Shown: positions 1 through 5,849, numbered from the stretch's first letter. The stretch is 5,849 nt of DNA from Nitrospira sp. (GCA_016873595.1 VGWZ01000125.1:1-5849); one strand, 5' to 3'. Numbers and translations are program-made. Notes: generated by a model not told the origin, from the sequence alone.

Positions 1-1061
1 TGGGCGCCTGCTGCAAGTGCTTTTGTAATATCTCCTGAATATTTTATCCCTCCGTCTGCGATGAGAGGAACTCCATATTTCTTTGCAACAGAATGACAGT
101 CTTTAATTGCGGTAATCTGTGGTACGCCTGTACCTGCTATAATTCTCGTAGTACATATTGAGCCCGGGCCTATGCCAATCTTTATTCCATCTACACCAGC
201 CTTAATGAGGTCAAATGTAGCCTCTGCAGTAGCGATATTGCCTGCAATTATATCCACATCAATTCTCTTTTTTAATGTCTTAAGGGTGGCAATGACTGAC
301 TTGGTATGTCCATGGGCAGTATCAATTACGATGACATCTACCCCTGCTTTTACAAGGATTTCCGCCCTGTAGAGTGAATCTTCTCCTGTGCCTACAGCGG
401 CTCCAACGCAAAGTCTCCCAACTCTATCTTTGCATGCATGTGGATATTTCTTCCTCTTTTCGATATCTTTTATCGTTATGAGCCCTTTGAGTTTGTTCTC
501 TTTATCTAAAATGGGGAGCTTTTCTATTTTGTATTTGTGGAGGATTTTCTGTGCCTGGTCAAGAGTTGTCCCAACTGGTGCAGTGATGAGATGTTCTCTT
601 GTCATTACCTTGGAAACTTTTTTTGACCATTGTGTTTCAAAGCGAAGATCCCTGTTTGTAAGTATCCCGATAAGTTTCCCCTTTTCTGTAACAGGGACAC
701 CTGATATCCTGTATTTTTCCATCAGGGCCATCGCTTCTGAGATAGGTGCATCCTGTGAAATTGTTATAGGATCCAATATCATCCCGCTTTCAGACTTTTT
801 TACCTTGTCTACCTCTGATGCCTGCTTCTCCGGACTCATCGCTCTATGAATAATTCCGATCCCGCCTTCACGAGCTATGGCGATTGCGAGGTTTGCCTCT
901 GTCACGGTATCCATTGCAGCACTTACTAACGGAATATTGATTTTTATACTCCGTGTGAGCATGGTTTTTATGTCAACTTCTTTTGGAAGGACTTCTGATT
1001 TAGACGGAATAAGGAGCACATCGTCAAAAGTTAACCCTATTTGTAATACCTCATGGAGCAT
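1..1061 (-). CDS. guaB: IMP dehydrogenase, C-terminal part missing at window edge
   Basis: Oxidises IMP to XMP with NAD+, the committed step of guanine nucleotide synthesis in the cytoplasm. The visible 353 codons cover about three quarters of a typical protein of about 490 residues and then run off the left edge, so the C-terminal flap is not visible. Reading from the ATG at 1061, the N-terminus is MLHEVLQIGLTFDDVLLIPS, a typical IMPDH start. A pair of CBS domains follows at about residues 93-205 (regulatory nucleotide-binding Bateman module), inserted into the TIM barrel. The barrel then resumes with IDTAHGH and the catalytic loop GIGPGSICTTR, whose nucleophilic cysteine is residue 303. The phosphate-site motif LIADGGI follows, with Asp336. 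The start is supported by AGAGG six bases upstream and by a promoter match beyond that. guaB is divergent from the cytochrome gene. No frameshift or missing key residue is seen in the visible part. Confidence 0.97.
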   Translation of the reverse strand, partial: MLHEVLQIGLTFDDVLLIPSKSEVLPKEVDIKTMLTRSIKINIPLVSAAMDTVTEANLAIAIAREGGIGIIHRAMSPEKQASEVDKVKKSESGMILDPITISQDAPISEAMALMEKYRISGVPVTEKGKLIGILTNRDLRFETQWSKKVSKVMTREHLITAPVGTTLDQAQKILHKYKIEKLPILDKENKLKGLITIKDIEKRKKYPHACKDRVGRLCVGAAVGTGEDSLYRAEILVKAGVDVIVIDTAHGHTKSVIATLKTLKKRIDVDIIAGNIATAEATFDLIKAGVDGIKIGIGPGSICTTRIIAGTGVPQITAIKDCHSVAKKYGVPLIADGGIKYSGDITKALAAGA

Positions 1062-1093
1062 TAGATACCTCTAAAATTTTTAATAATATTAAC

Positions 1094-1122
1094 ATTTTAA
1101 TATCTTATAATTCAATTGACAA
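1094..1122 (-). promoter_or_regulatory. sigma70-type promoter for guaB
   Basis: On the minus strand, TTGTCA (1117-1122) and TAAAAT (1094-1099) each match the sigma70 consensus at 5 of 6 positions, with an ideal 17-base spacer. Transcription would start near 1087 and give a leader of about 26 bases that includes the AGAGG ribosome binding site (1068-1072). The -35 hexamer lies back to back with the cytochrome promoter. This is a consensus match only, without expression data. Confidence 0.6.
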
Positions 1123-1133
1123 ACATTTTCTCC

Positions 1134-1163
1134 TTGACAGAACTATTACTTTTTAATTATATT
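1134..1163 (+). promoter_or_regulatory. sigma70-type promoter for the cytochrome gene
   Basis: On the plus strand a perfect -35 hexamer TTGACA (1134-1139) is followed by TATATT (1158-1163) after 18 bases; TTATAT one base earlier would give a 17-base spacer. Transcription would start near 1170, about 150 bases before the cytochrome ATG, which implies a long leader. A second TTGACA at 1116-1121 lacks a good -10 at the right distance. It overlaps the guaB -35 region on the other strand. Confidence 0.55.
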
Positions 1164-1182
1164 TTTCTGAATTTTGTTTTCC

Positions 1183-1302
1183 CCTAATGAGAAAGAATTC
1201 CCTATTTGCCGAAGGCTCATAGAGAGGATTACCTCTTATATTAGGATGCCCTGTATGGGCATAAAGTTTAGTGGCATACTATTTGATTCCTGATTTTCAG
1301 GA
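1183..1302 (+). promoter_or_regulatory. possible structured 5' leader of the cytochrome mRNA
   Basis: The leader between the predicted transcription start and the cytochrome ATG has several short inverted repeats. CCTAAT (1183-1188) can pair with ATTAGG (1240-1245). ATGAG (1187-1191) can pair with CTCAT (1216-1220). AGAGG (1223-1227) pairs with CCTCT (1232-1236) across an ATTA loop. The first four pairs of the outer stem (1183-1186 with 1242-1245) plus the other two helices could form a three-way junction. ATGCCC (1246-1251) pairs with GGGCAT (1257-1262), and TCCTG (1288-1292) with CAGGA (1298-1302). GGCAT at 1273-1277 could compete for the ATGCC arm. I do not recognise a known riboswitch class; in particular the conserved bases of GEMM cyclic-di-GMP riboswitches, common before cytochrome genes in some bacteria, are not seen. 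Short stems arise by chance in AT-rich DNA, so this stays tentative. Confidence 0.3.
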
Positions 1303-1308
1303 TTATGA

Positions 1309-1318
1309 AAGGGGGTGA
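1309..1318 (+). promoter_or_regulatory. very strong ribosome binding site of the cytochrome gene
   Basis: AAGGGGGTGA differs by one base from AAGGAGGTGA, the extended complement of the 16S rRNA 3' end. Two ATG codons follow in tandem, at 1319 and 1322. The G run ends three bases before the first and six before the second, so the spacing slightly favours the second ATG. The encoded protein differs by only one methionine. Confidence 0.75.
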
Positions 1319-1681
1319 ATGATGGTGAGGTCATGGTCGGTAGTAGTAGGATTAATTGCAGCATTGGCTCTGGTAACGTCAGCTTTTGCAGGGATGACTG
1401 TGCTCGAGTACAAAGATAGCACTTTCGGAAAAGCTATTTTTGATGGAAAACTTCACAACGATAAACTCGGCCCCGGTAAATGTGTGGAATGTCATAAAAT
1501 GCCAGAGGGTGTTCCTTTTGCTATGAAGAAGCCGGGTATGGAGGGCTCAGCTAAGATTACATCAGCAGAACATGTATCCGGTAAGTACTGCATAACATGT
1601 CACAATGGCACAAAGGCATTTGCGATGTATACACCAGATTTTTCAACCTGTGCGAAGTGCCATAAACCAGCGGGTCCATAG
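1319..1681 (+). CDS. exported triheme c7-type cytochrome
   Basis: A 120-residue exported electron carrier with three covalent heme-c sites, expected in the periplasm or outside the cell. Residues 1-24 form a Sec signal peptide: a short charged start, a hydrophobic run rich in V, L and A, and an AFA cleavage motif before Gly25. The mature part carries three CXXCH motifs: CVECH (55-59), CITCH (91-95) and CAKCH (111-115). The layout FDGKLH, CVECH, GKYCITCHNGTKAF and CAKCHK resembles the triheme c7-type domain found alone or repeated in multiheme cytochromes of metal- and sulfur-respiring bacteria. Only two histidines lie outside the heme motifs (46 and 85), so not all three hemes can be bis-histidine within the monomer. 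Family members, as I recall them, often have FxHxxH where this one has F41-D-G-K-L-H46. It has its own promoter, strong ribosome binding site and terminator and no same-strand neighbour. Electron partners cannot be read from this context. Confidence 0.93.
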   Translation: MMVRSWSVVVGLIAALALVTSAFAGMTVLEYKDSTFGKAIFDGKLHNDKLGPGKCVECHKMPEGVPFAMKKPGMEGSAKITSAEHVSGKYCITCHNGTKAFAMYTPDFSTCAKCHKPAGP

Positions 1682-1699
1682 AAAAGGAGATAGGTAAAA

Positions 1700-1721
1700 G
1701 GGGCGTAACGTGTTACGCCCC
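1700..1721. terminator. bidirectional terminator between the cytochrome gene and ilvE
   Basis: A perfect 22-base palindrome folds into a nine-pair GC-rich stem (GGGGCGTAA with TTACGCCCC) closed by a CGTG loop. It starts 18 bases after the cytochrome stop codon and 25 bases after the ilvE stop on the other strand. On the minus strand the stem is followed by TTTTACC, a short T tract that suits ilvE termination. On the plus strand the downstream bases are CCACTTAATAT, with no real T run. It is therefore a better intrinsic terminator for ilvE than for the cytochrome, though the strong stem could also protect the cytochrome mRNA 3' end. Confidence 0.8.
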
Positions 1722-1746
1722 CCACTTAATATATAAAATTAATAGG

Positions 1747-2661
1747 TTAAACCTTTGTTAACCAGAACTTGTATTTCTTATTCTTCCCCTTGACAATATC
1801 AAAGAATAATGATTGAAGCATCTTTGTTACCTTGCCTGACTTACCAGTACCAATGGCTCTTCCATCAACATCTCTTATAGGTGTAACCTCAGCAGCTGTG
1901 CCGGTGAAAAAGGCCTCATCAGAAATATATACTTCGTCTCTTGTGAACCGCTCCTCTGTGACTTTAATCCCCTCGTCATTTGCTATTTTGATAATGCTGT
2001 TTCTTGTAATCCCTTCAAGTATCGAAGTAAGAGGTGTCGTTTTTAATGCCCCATTTCTTACTATGAAAATATTCTCGCCGCTTCCCTCAGATACATATCC
2101 TTCTGTATCAAGTAAAAGTGCCTCATCAAATCCACATGAAATCGCCTCTTTTTTTGCAAGCTGTGAATTTATATAATATCCGCATACCTTGCCCCTTGAC
2201 ATACTCGCATTTACATGGTTTCGTATAAAGGATGAAGTCTTAACCTTGATGCCCTCTTTAATCCCTTTGTCTCCGAGATAGGCTCCCCATGACCATACTG
2301 CAATAGCGACATTAATGGGGTTATCCTTTGGATAAAGACCCATGGAACCATAGCCGATGTAAACGAAAGGTCTGATATAACATTCTTTCATTTTATTTAT
2401 TCTTACTGTCCCGATTATAGCGTCTTTGATCTCTTTTCTTGAATAGGGTATTTTTATCAAGAAAATATGGGCTGAGTTAAAAAGTCTGTCAATGTGCTCA
2501 TTGAGTCTGAATATTGCAGGTCCTTCTTTTGTTTCGTAACACCTTATTCCTTCAAAAACACCAAGGCCATATTGGAGAGTATGCGTAAGGATATGCACAT
2601 TGGCATCGTCCCAATCTAAGAACTTCCCATCCATCCATATCTTCTTTGTTTTCGCTATCAT
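1747..2661 (-). CDS. ilvE: branched-chain amino acid aminotransferase
   Basis: A PLP-dependent class IV (fold type I aminotransferase IV family) enzyme of 304 residues, the usual length. It interconverts leucine, isoleucine and valine with their 2-oxo acids using glutamate/2-oxoglutarate; this is the last step of their synthesis, in the cytoplasm. Recognisable segments are IWMDGKFLDWDDANVHILTH (8-27), LQYGLGVFEGIRCY (29-42), the PLP-lysine region SRGKVCGYYINS with Lys158, the cofactor-site segment GYVSEGSGENIF with Glu192, LEGITRNSIIKIA (215-227) and DEAFFTGTAAEVTPIRDVDG (248-267). The C-terminus KYKFWLTKV matches the family ending. The ATG at 2661 is chosen because relatives carry a few residues before the IWMDG motif; Met10 would cut into it. 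The ribosome binding site is weak (CAGGT). It lies 40 bases downstream of argS on the same strand, so it may be co-transcribed, although a promoter-like sequence sits between them. D-amino acid aminotransferase and aminodeoxychorismate lyase are relatives but fit the motifs less well. Confidence 0.96.
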   Translation of the reverse strand: MIAKTKKIWMDGKFLDWDDANVHILTHTLQYGLGVFEGIRCYETKEGPAIFRLNEHIDRLFNSAHIFLIKIPYSRKEIKDAIIGTVRINKMKECYIRPFVYIGYGSMGLYPKDNPINVAIAVWSWGAYLGDKGIKEGIKVKTSSFIRNHVNASMSRGKVCGYYINSQLAKKEAISCGFDEALLLDTEGYVSEGSGENIFIVRNGALKTTPLTSILEGITRNSIIKIANDEGIKVTEERFTRDEVYISDEAFFTGTAAEVTPIRDVDGRAIGTGKSGKVTKMLQSLFFDIVKGKNKKYKFWLTKV

Positions 2662-2671
2662 AGACCTGTTA

Positions 2672-2701
2672 TTTATACCAGTATCGCATATCCAATGTCA
2701 A
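2672..2701 (-). promoter_or_regulatory. promoter-like sequence immediately upstream of ilvE
   Basis: On the minus strand a perfect TTGACA (2696-2701) directly follows the argS stop codon. After 18 bases comes TATAAA (2672-2677) preceded by TGG, so it also has an extended -10 element. The match is strong, but the -10 ends only ten bases before the ilvE ATG, so the mRNA would begin about 2-5 bases before the start codon and lose the weak ribosome binding site. Either ilvE is made from a nearly leaderless transcript here, or the match is coincidental and ilvE is read through from argS. Confidence 0.45.
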
Positions 2702-4345
2702 TCACATCTTCTCAGGAATGCTTATCCCAAGTATTTCAAGACCATCTTGAAGGACAATCCTTATTGCCTCACATAAAGCGAGTCGTGCCCTGCTCTGTTC
2801 ACTTTTTTCGGTGATTACCCTGTATTTATTGTAGTAAGGGTGAAACATGCCTGAAAGTTCCTGTAAATAGAATGTAATCCTGTGGGGCTCATGGGCATTC
2901 ACAGCGCCCTCAAATATCATTGGGTAGGTAAGGAGCTTCCTTATTATTCTGAGCTCCTCATGAACAGAGAGAAGTTTGAGGTCAGCATTATAAAGCATGT
3001 CTGTATCTATACCTTTTTCTCTTGCATGGGCAAAAATACTGTTTATCCTTGCATTTGCATATTGAACGTAAAAAACAGGATTTTCTGACGATTGAGCCTT
3101 TGCGGCCTCGAGGTCAAATTCAAGGTGGCTGTCAGGACGTCTGGTAAGGAATATAAATTTGGTTGTATCTGTTCCAACCTCGTCTATGACTTCTCTCAGG
3201 GTTATAAACTTGCCAGCCCTTTTTGACATCTGGACAGGCTTCCTGCCTCTCAGAAGAGTAACCATCTGTACAAGTAAAATCTTTAATTTTTCCTTAGGAT
3301 AGCCAATCGCCTCAATGACTGCTTTGACTCTTGTGATATACCCGTGGTGGTCAGCACCCCATATATCAATTATTTCATCATATTTTTTTTCTACCTTCTG
3401 TCTGTGATAGGCAATGTCGGAGGTAAAATATGTATATTCGCCATCCTGTTTGATGATGACCCTGTCTTTGTCATCGCCAAAAGCGGTTGATTTAAACCAG
3501 GCGGCACCGTCTTTTTCATATATTAAACCCCTGTTTTTCAGGTCATCAAGAGCCTTTTCTACATCGCCCTTTTTGTAAAGCTCTTTTTCACTCTGCCATG
3601 TATCAAAGGCAATGCCAAAATCCTTTAGATCACTGTCGATGCTTGAGAGCATCCTTTTGTAAGAGTAGTCAGTAAAAAAATCTGAAACCTCATCAAATGC
3701 TCGCTTAAGATATTTCTCGCCTTCTTCTTTAATTAGTACGCGTGCTATCTCTTCTATATATCCGCCTCTATAGCCTTCTTCTGGAAAGGGATAGTCTCTT
3801 CCGAGCAGCTGCTGATAACGTGCAAATACTGACAGTCCGAGGATTCTTACCTGTTTTCCTGCATCGTTTATATAGTATTCACGGTCAACCTTATATCCTG
3901 CAGCTTCGAGGAGATTTGAGAGGGCTGCCCCGGTTGCTGCACCTCTTCCATGGCCGAGGTGAAGCGGGCCTGTTGGGTTTGCACTTATGAATTCGATTTG
4001 AACCCGTTTGCCCTTCCCAATATCTTCTCGCAAAAATTTACTTTTATCTTTCATCAACTTTTTAATCTCAGAATATATGTATTTTTTTGAGAAGGTGAAA
4101 TTAATGAATCCTGGACCAGCAATATCTATTTTTTCAAAAACAGATTTATCTTTAATGGCATTTACGAGTTCCTCTGCAATTTTCTTTGGAGGTTTTTTCA
4201 ATGTTGCTGCGAGGATCATTGCTACAGGTGTTGCCATATCCCCAAAAGACTCATTCTGAGGTATCTCTATCTCGATGTGTGTGGGTTTTTCAATACCGAG
4301 CGTTTTCAGTGCATCTTCAATTATTTTTACAAGGTCTTTTTTCAT
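2702..4345 (-). CDS. argS: arginyl-tRNA synthetase
   Basis: Class I aminoacyl-tRNA synthetase that charges tRNA-Arg with arginine using ATP, in the cytoplasm. The protein has 547 residues, in the normal range. Residues 1 to about 85 form the N-terminal ArgRS additional domain that contacts the tRNA D-loop. The catalytic Rossmann core follows with the ISANPTGPLHLGHGRGA block, whose HIGH signature is HLGH at 129-132. YYINDAGKQ (157-165) and IWGADHHGYITRVKA (328-342) are typical ArgRS motifs. The KMSKS-equivalent loop is QMSKRAGKF, with Ser374-Lys375. From about residue 425 (FYVQYANARI) the helical DALR anticodon-binding domain runs to the end, closing with SIPEKM, close to the usual SAPERM. The first ATG (4345) gives a natural N-terminus, MKKDLVKIIEDAL, but no clear ribosome binding site precedes it. 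It is followed after 40 bases by ilvE. No key residue is missing. Confidence 0.97.
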   Translation of the reverse strand: MKKDLVKIIEDALKTLGIEKPTHIEIEIPQNESFGDMATPVAMILAATLKKPPKKIAEELVNAIKDKSVFEKIDIAGPGFINFTFSKKYIYSEIKKLMKDKSKFLREDIGKGKRVQIEFISANPTGPLHLGHGRGAATGAALSNLLEAAGYKVDREYYINDAGKQVRILGLSVFARYQQLLGRDYPFPEEGYRGGYIEEIARVLIKEEGEKYLKRAFDEVSDFFTDYSYKRMLSSIDSDLKDFGIAFDTWQSEKELYKKGDVEKALDDLKNRGLIYEKDGAAWFKSTAFGDDKDRVIIKQDGEYTYFTSDIAYHRQKVEKKYDEIIDIWGADHHGYITRVKAVIEAIGYPKEKLKILLVQMVTLLRGRKPVQMSKRAGKFITLREVIDEVGTDTTKFIFLTRRPDSHLEFDLEAAKAQSSENPVFYVQYANARINSIFAHAREKGIDTDMLYNADLKLLSVHEELRIIRKLLTYPMIFEGAVNAHEPHRITFYLQELSGMFHPYYNKYRVITEKSEQSRARLALCEAIRIVLQDGLEILGISIPEKM

Positions 4346-4354
4346 AGAGTTAAG

Positions 4355-4382
4355 TTTAAACAGCGTATGGAGTTAAAGTCAA
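4355..4382 (-). promoter_or_regulatory. weak promoter-like sequence upstream of argS
   Basis: On the minus strand TTGACT (4377-4382, 5 of 6 matches) is followed after 16 bases by TTTAAA (4355-4360, 4 of 6). The -10 ends nine bases before the argS ATG, which would again leave almost no leader, as at ilvE. The match is modest and could be chance in AT-rich DNA. Confidence 0.25.
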
Positions 4383-4439
4383 TTGATGGACTTGATTTTA
4401 ATGAATTAATTCCCCGTAGTTTTGTTACAGGTTTGTTGG

Positions 4440-4516
4440 TGTCATTGCGAGCGAAACGTGGCAATCTATTCGTTTGGGATTGCTTCATCAGTCGTATCGA
4501 CTTCCTCGCAATGACA
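4440..4516. repeat. palindromic MITE/REP-like intergenic repeat
   Basis: A 77-base element with perfect 12-base terminal inverted repeats: TGTCATTGCGAG (4440-4451) and CTCGCAATGACA (4505-4516). A nested pair, GCAATC (4461-4466) and GATTGC (4478-4483), lies inside. The two ends can fold into a long imperfect hairpin in DNA or RNA. The GTCATTGCGAGCGAA-type end is, from general knowledge, a recurrent dispersed repeat in genomes of several bacterial groups. It has no ORF and no obvious target-site duplication. It sits between the end of the DUF4139 gene and the start of argS. There is no T tract after it, so it does not look like a standard intrinsic terminator, although the hairpin may stabilise the upstream mRNA 3' end. 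The rest of the 4346-4553 gap shows nothing beyond the possible argS promoter. Confidence 0.75.
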
Positions 4517-4553
4517 TTATGACTGTTTGTGCTTCAATGCGTGGTTAGTTCAT

Positions 4554-5849
4554 TTAAAATCTCATCCTCACTCTATAGGTAAGCTTTGTCTCTTTGTCTT
4601 TAGGAACTGGAATATTAAACTCAGCGGTGAAGGCCTCTGTCTTTGTATATTCATGTGAAGAAATGAGCATCTTCCAGTCTCCGGGTATCGGCTCAACAAC
4701 CCTCACCACAACATCTTCCTTTTTATGGTTTCTGAGGGAAATTTCGAAAGCTGCCTCATAGGTATCATAGGCAATCTTTTTCCAGTCTGTCTGTTTTCTG
4801 TTCCCCACCACATCAAAGGCATCACCGAGCTTAATTCTCACTTTTTCGTCTTTTGGTGTATGGTCTATAGAGTCCTCACCGACAAACTGAAGGCTTCCCT
4901 CTTTATCATGTTTGTAGACCCTGATAATACCTTTTGGGAGGGGGATACCGAGATTGTTCTCCTTCTTATTTGCAATTTCCACAAATACCCCCACCTTCTG
5001 GTTTGACATGACCTCGCCGTGCTGGTTGTAATAGTAATAACGTGCACCACGGTAGAGCAGCCCTTTTTTGACAGGGACAGTATCAGCACTGATTAGACTT
5101 ATCTGTTTTGTCTGGTTATCCTTAATTGTTGAAGGTCTCTGAAGTGTGTAAATGTGATACTCAAAGAATTCTTCCTCTTTGAACTGATCTTTTTTCGGAG
5201 CTGCCTCTGCAACTGCAGCACGGAGCATCTTAGTCTTATATTCGTATTCATCCTTAACTCTGTTTACGTCACCTGCAACAAGCTTGAGCTTTGCATCTTT
5301 GTATGTAGTACCGCTCTTATTATCAATGGTTACCCAGCCTGAGAGGTCTGCCTTATCATCCTTCTCATTCAATGTGACCACATAATCAGCTCTCCAGTTG
5401 ATGCCATTGGTGAGATACGTTGCCTCGACCTTCTGAGCTTTTGAAAGGTGGTTTTCCAGAAGCCAGAGGAGGGTGGGTTTCGAGATGAGGTTTTCAGGAA
5501 CACCAGGGAATATAATCCTTCCCGGATGACCGAAGGTAATCTCATTACCGATTTTAAATATTGGCCCTCCATTGTTCGACAGAAGCGTGGCGGTGACAAT
5601 CTCTTCTCGTTCAGTATATGGATTTCTGTAATAGAGTTTCACATCCTTCCCTACATATTTGTCGAGAAGTTTTTGGGGATTAAGCAGGTCATACTCGTAG
5701 TTCTGCTCAAGCACCTGTAAGCTCGCAGGGTCTAAAAGGGATTTAATATGCACACTCGTGGGTATGATCTGTGACGCCACATCCATAAACCTCAACTCAC
5801 CAGTACCCTTTACGAGCTTTATCTCCCTCTGGTCTTTCACAAGCCCGAG
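4554..5849 (-). CDS. DUF4139 domain protein, 5' end missing at window edge
   Basis: The reading frame is open to the right edge, giving 431 visible codons before TAA. A GTG at 5840 could be read as a start, but the frame continues upstream as LGLVKDQREIKL. This looks like the interior of the usual family N-terminus, so the true start and any signal peptide lie outside. Family-like segments, counted from the GTG codon, are ELRFMDVASQIIPTSV (15-30), VLEQNYEYDLLNPQKLLDKYVG (43-64, read in two parts), INWRADYVVTL (147-157), KLKLVAGDVN (184-193), EYHIYTLQRPSTIKDN (227-242), GIPLPKGIIRVYK (298-310) and FVGEDSIDHTPKDE with LGDAFDVVGNRKQTDW (319-353). Alternating strands and lack of long hydrophobic segments suggest a beta-rich protein. 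No catalytic motif is visible and the family's function is unknown. It is followed by the palindromic repeat and then argS on the same strand; the 208-base gap argues against tight coupling. Confidence 0.9.
   Translation of the reverse strand, partial: LGLVKDQREIKLVKGTGELRFMDVASQIIPTSVHIKSLLDPASLQVLEQNYEYDLLNPQKLLDKYVGKDVKLYYRNPYTEREEIVTATLLSNNGGPIFKIGNEITFGHPGRIIFPGVPENLISKPTLLWLLENHLSKAQKVEATYLTNGINWRADYVVTLNEKDDKADLSGWVTIDNKSGTTYKDAKLKLVAGDVNRVKDEYEYKTKMLRAAVAEAAPKKDQFKEEEFFEYHIYTLQRPSTIKDNQTKQISLISADTVPVKKGLLYRGARYYYYNQHGEVMSNQKVGVFVEIANKKENNLGIPLPKGIIRVYKHDKEGSLQFVGEDSIDHTPKDEKVRIKLGDAFDVVGNRKQTDWKKIAYDTYEAAFEISLRNHKKEDVVVRVVEPIPGDWKMLISSHEYTKTEAFTAEFNIPVPKDKETKLTYRVRMRF

Noticed and set aside
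172..1074. Plus-strand open frames at 172-372, 388-849 and 877-1074.
   Set aside because: They lie antisense to guaB, whose minus-strand translation carries all IMPDH motifs; the plus-strand products resemble no family.
1187..1222. A possible 11-residue leader peptide (ATG at 1187, TAG at 1220-1222) in the cytochrome leader.
   Set aside because: No ribosome binding site precedes it, it has no run of regulatory codons, and it overlaps the proposed stems; a random short frame is as likely.
1170..1318. A GEMM (cyclic-di-GMP) riboswitch before the cytochrome gene.
   Set aside because: The conserved GCAAACC-like and GCAAAGC-like bases and the expected helix layout were not found.
1682..1699. AAAAGGAGA after the cytochrome stop as a ribosome binding site for a further plus-strand gene.
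   Set aside because: No usable start codon with a meaningful frame follows; the terminator palindrome comes directly after.
1832..2176. Plus-strand open frame of 114 codons within ilvE.
   Set aside because: Antisense shadow of a clearly recognised gene with full family motifs.
4440..4516. The palindromic repeat as a Rho-independent terminator or CRISPR unit.
   Set aside because: There is no T tract on either side for a terminator, and only one copy without regular spacers, so it is not an array.
4865..5720. Other-frame open frames inside the DUF4139 gene (for example 4865-5089 minus, 5369-5599 minus, 5448-5720 plus).
   Set aside because: All overlap the continuous DUF4139 frame and show low-complexity or unfamiliar sequence without ribosome binding sites.
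5838..5840. GTG as the true start of the DUF4139 gene.
   Set aside because: The frame stays open upstream as LGLVKDQREIKL, which looks like the interior of the family's N-terminal strand; the codon is more likely an internal valine.

Overview
The window reads as ordinary chromosomal DNA from a moderately AT-rich, Gram-negative-type bacterium with exported multiheme c-type cytochromes. A small triheme c7-like cytochrome, a DUF4139 protein and a dispersed 'GTCATTGCGAG' palindromic repeat would fit an anaerobic Nitrospirota or Deltaproteobacteria-like lineage. This placement is inference; no rRNA or other marker settles it.

Layout. Positions 1-1061 (minus) hold the first 353 codons of guaB (IMP dehydrogenase), cut off by the left edge. 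Positions 1062-1318 are a divergent control region: a sigma70-type promoter for guaB, a back-to-back promoter for the cytochrome, and a cytochrome leader of about 150 bases with several possible hairpins. Positions 1319-1681 (plus) encode an exported three-heme cytochrome, followed by a strong palindromic terminator (1700-1721) shared with the convergent ilvE. Positions 1747-2661 (minus) are ilvE and 2702-4345 (minus) are argS, separated by 40 bases that contain a very good promoter match for ilvE. Positions 4346-4553 are non-coding and carry a 77-bp palindromic repeat (4440-4516). Positions 4554-5849 (minus) hold most of a DUF4139 gene whose 5' end lies beyond the right edge.

Functionally, guaB (guanine nucleotide synthesis), ilvE (branched-chain amino acids) and argS (arginyl-tRNA) are housekeeping genes with no obvious shared pathway. 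The cytochrome is the only gene on the plus strand. It is an isolated transcription unit between convergent and divergent neighbours, with its own promoter, leader and terminator. I see no defence system, CRISPR array, transposase, tRNA or rRNA. The most interesting items are the structured cytochrome leader, the apparent loss of one heme-ligand histidine in the cytochrome, and promoter-like elements very close to the ilvE and argS start codons.
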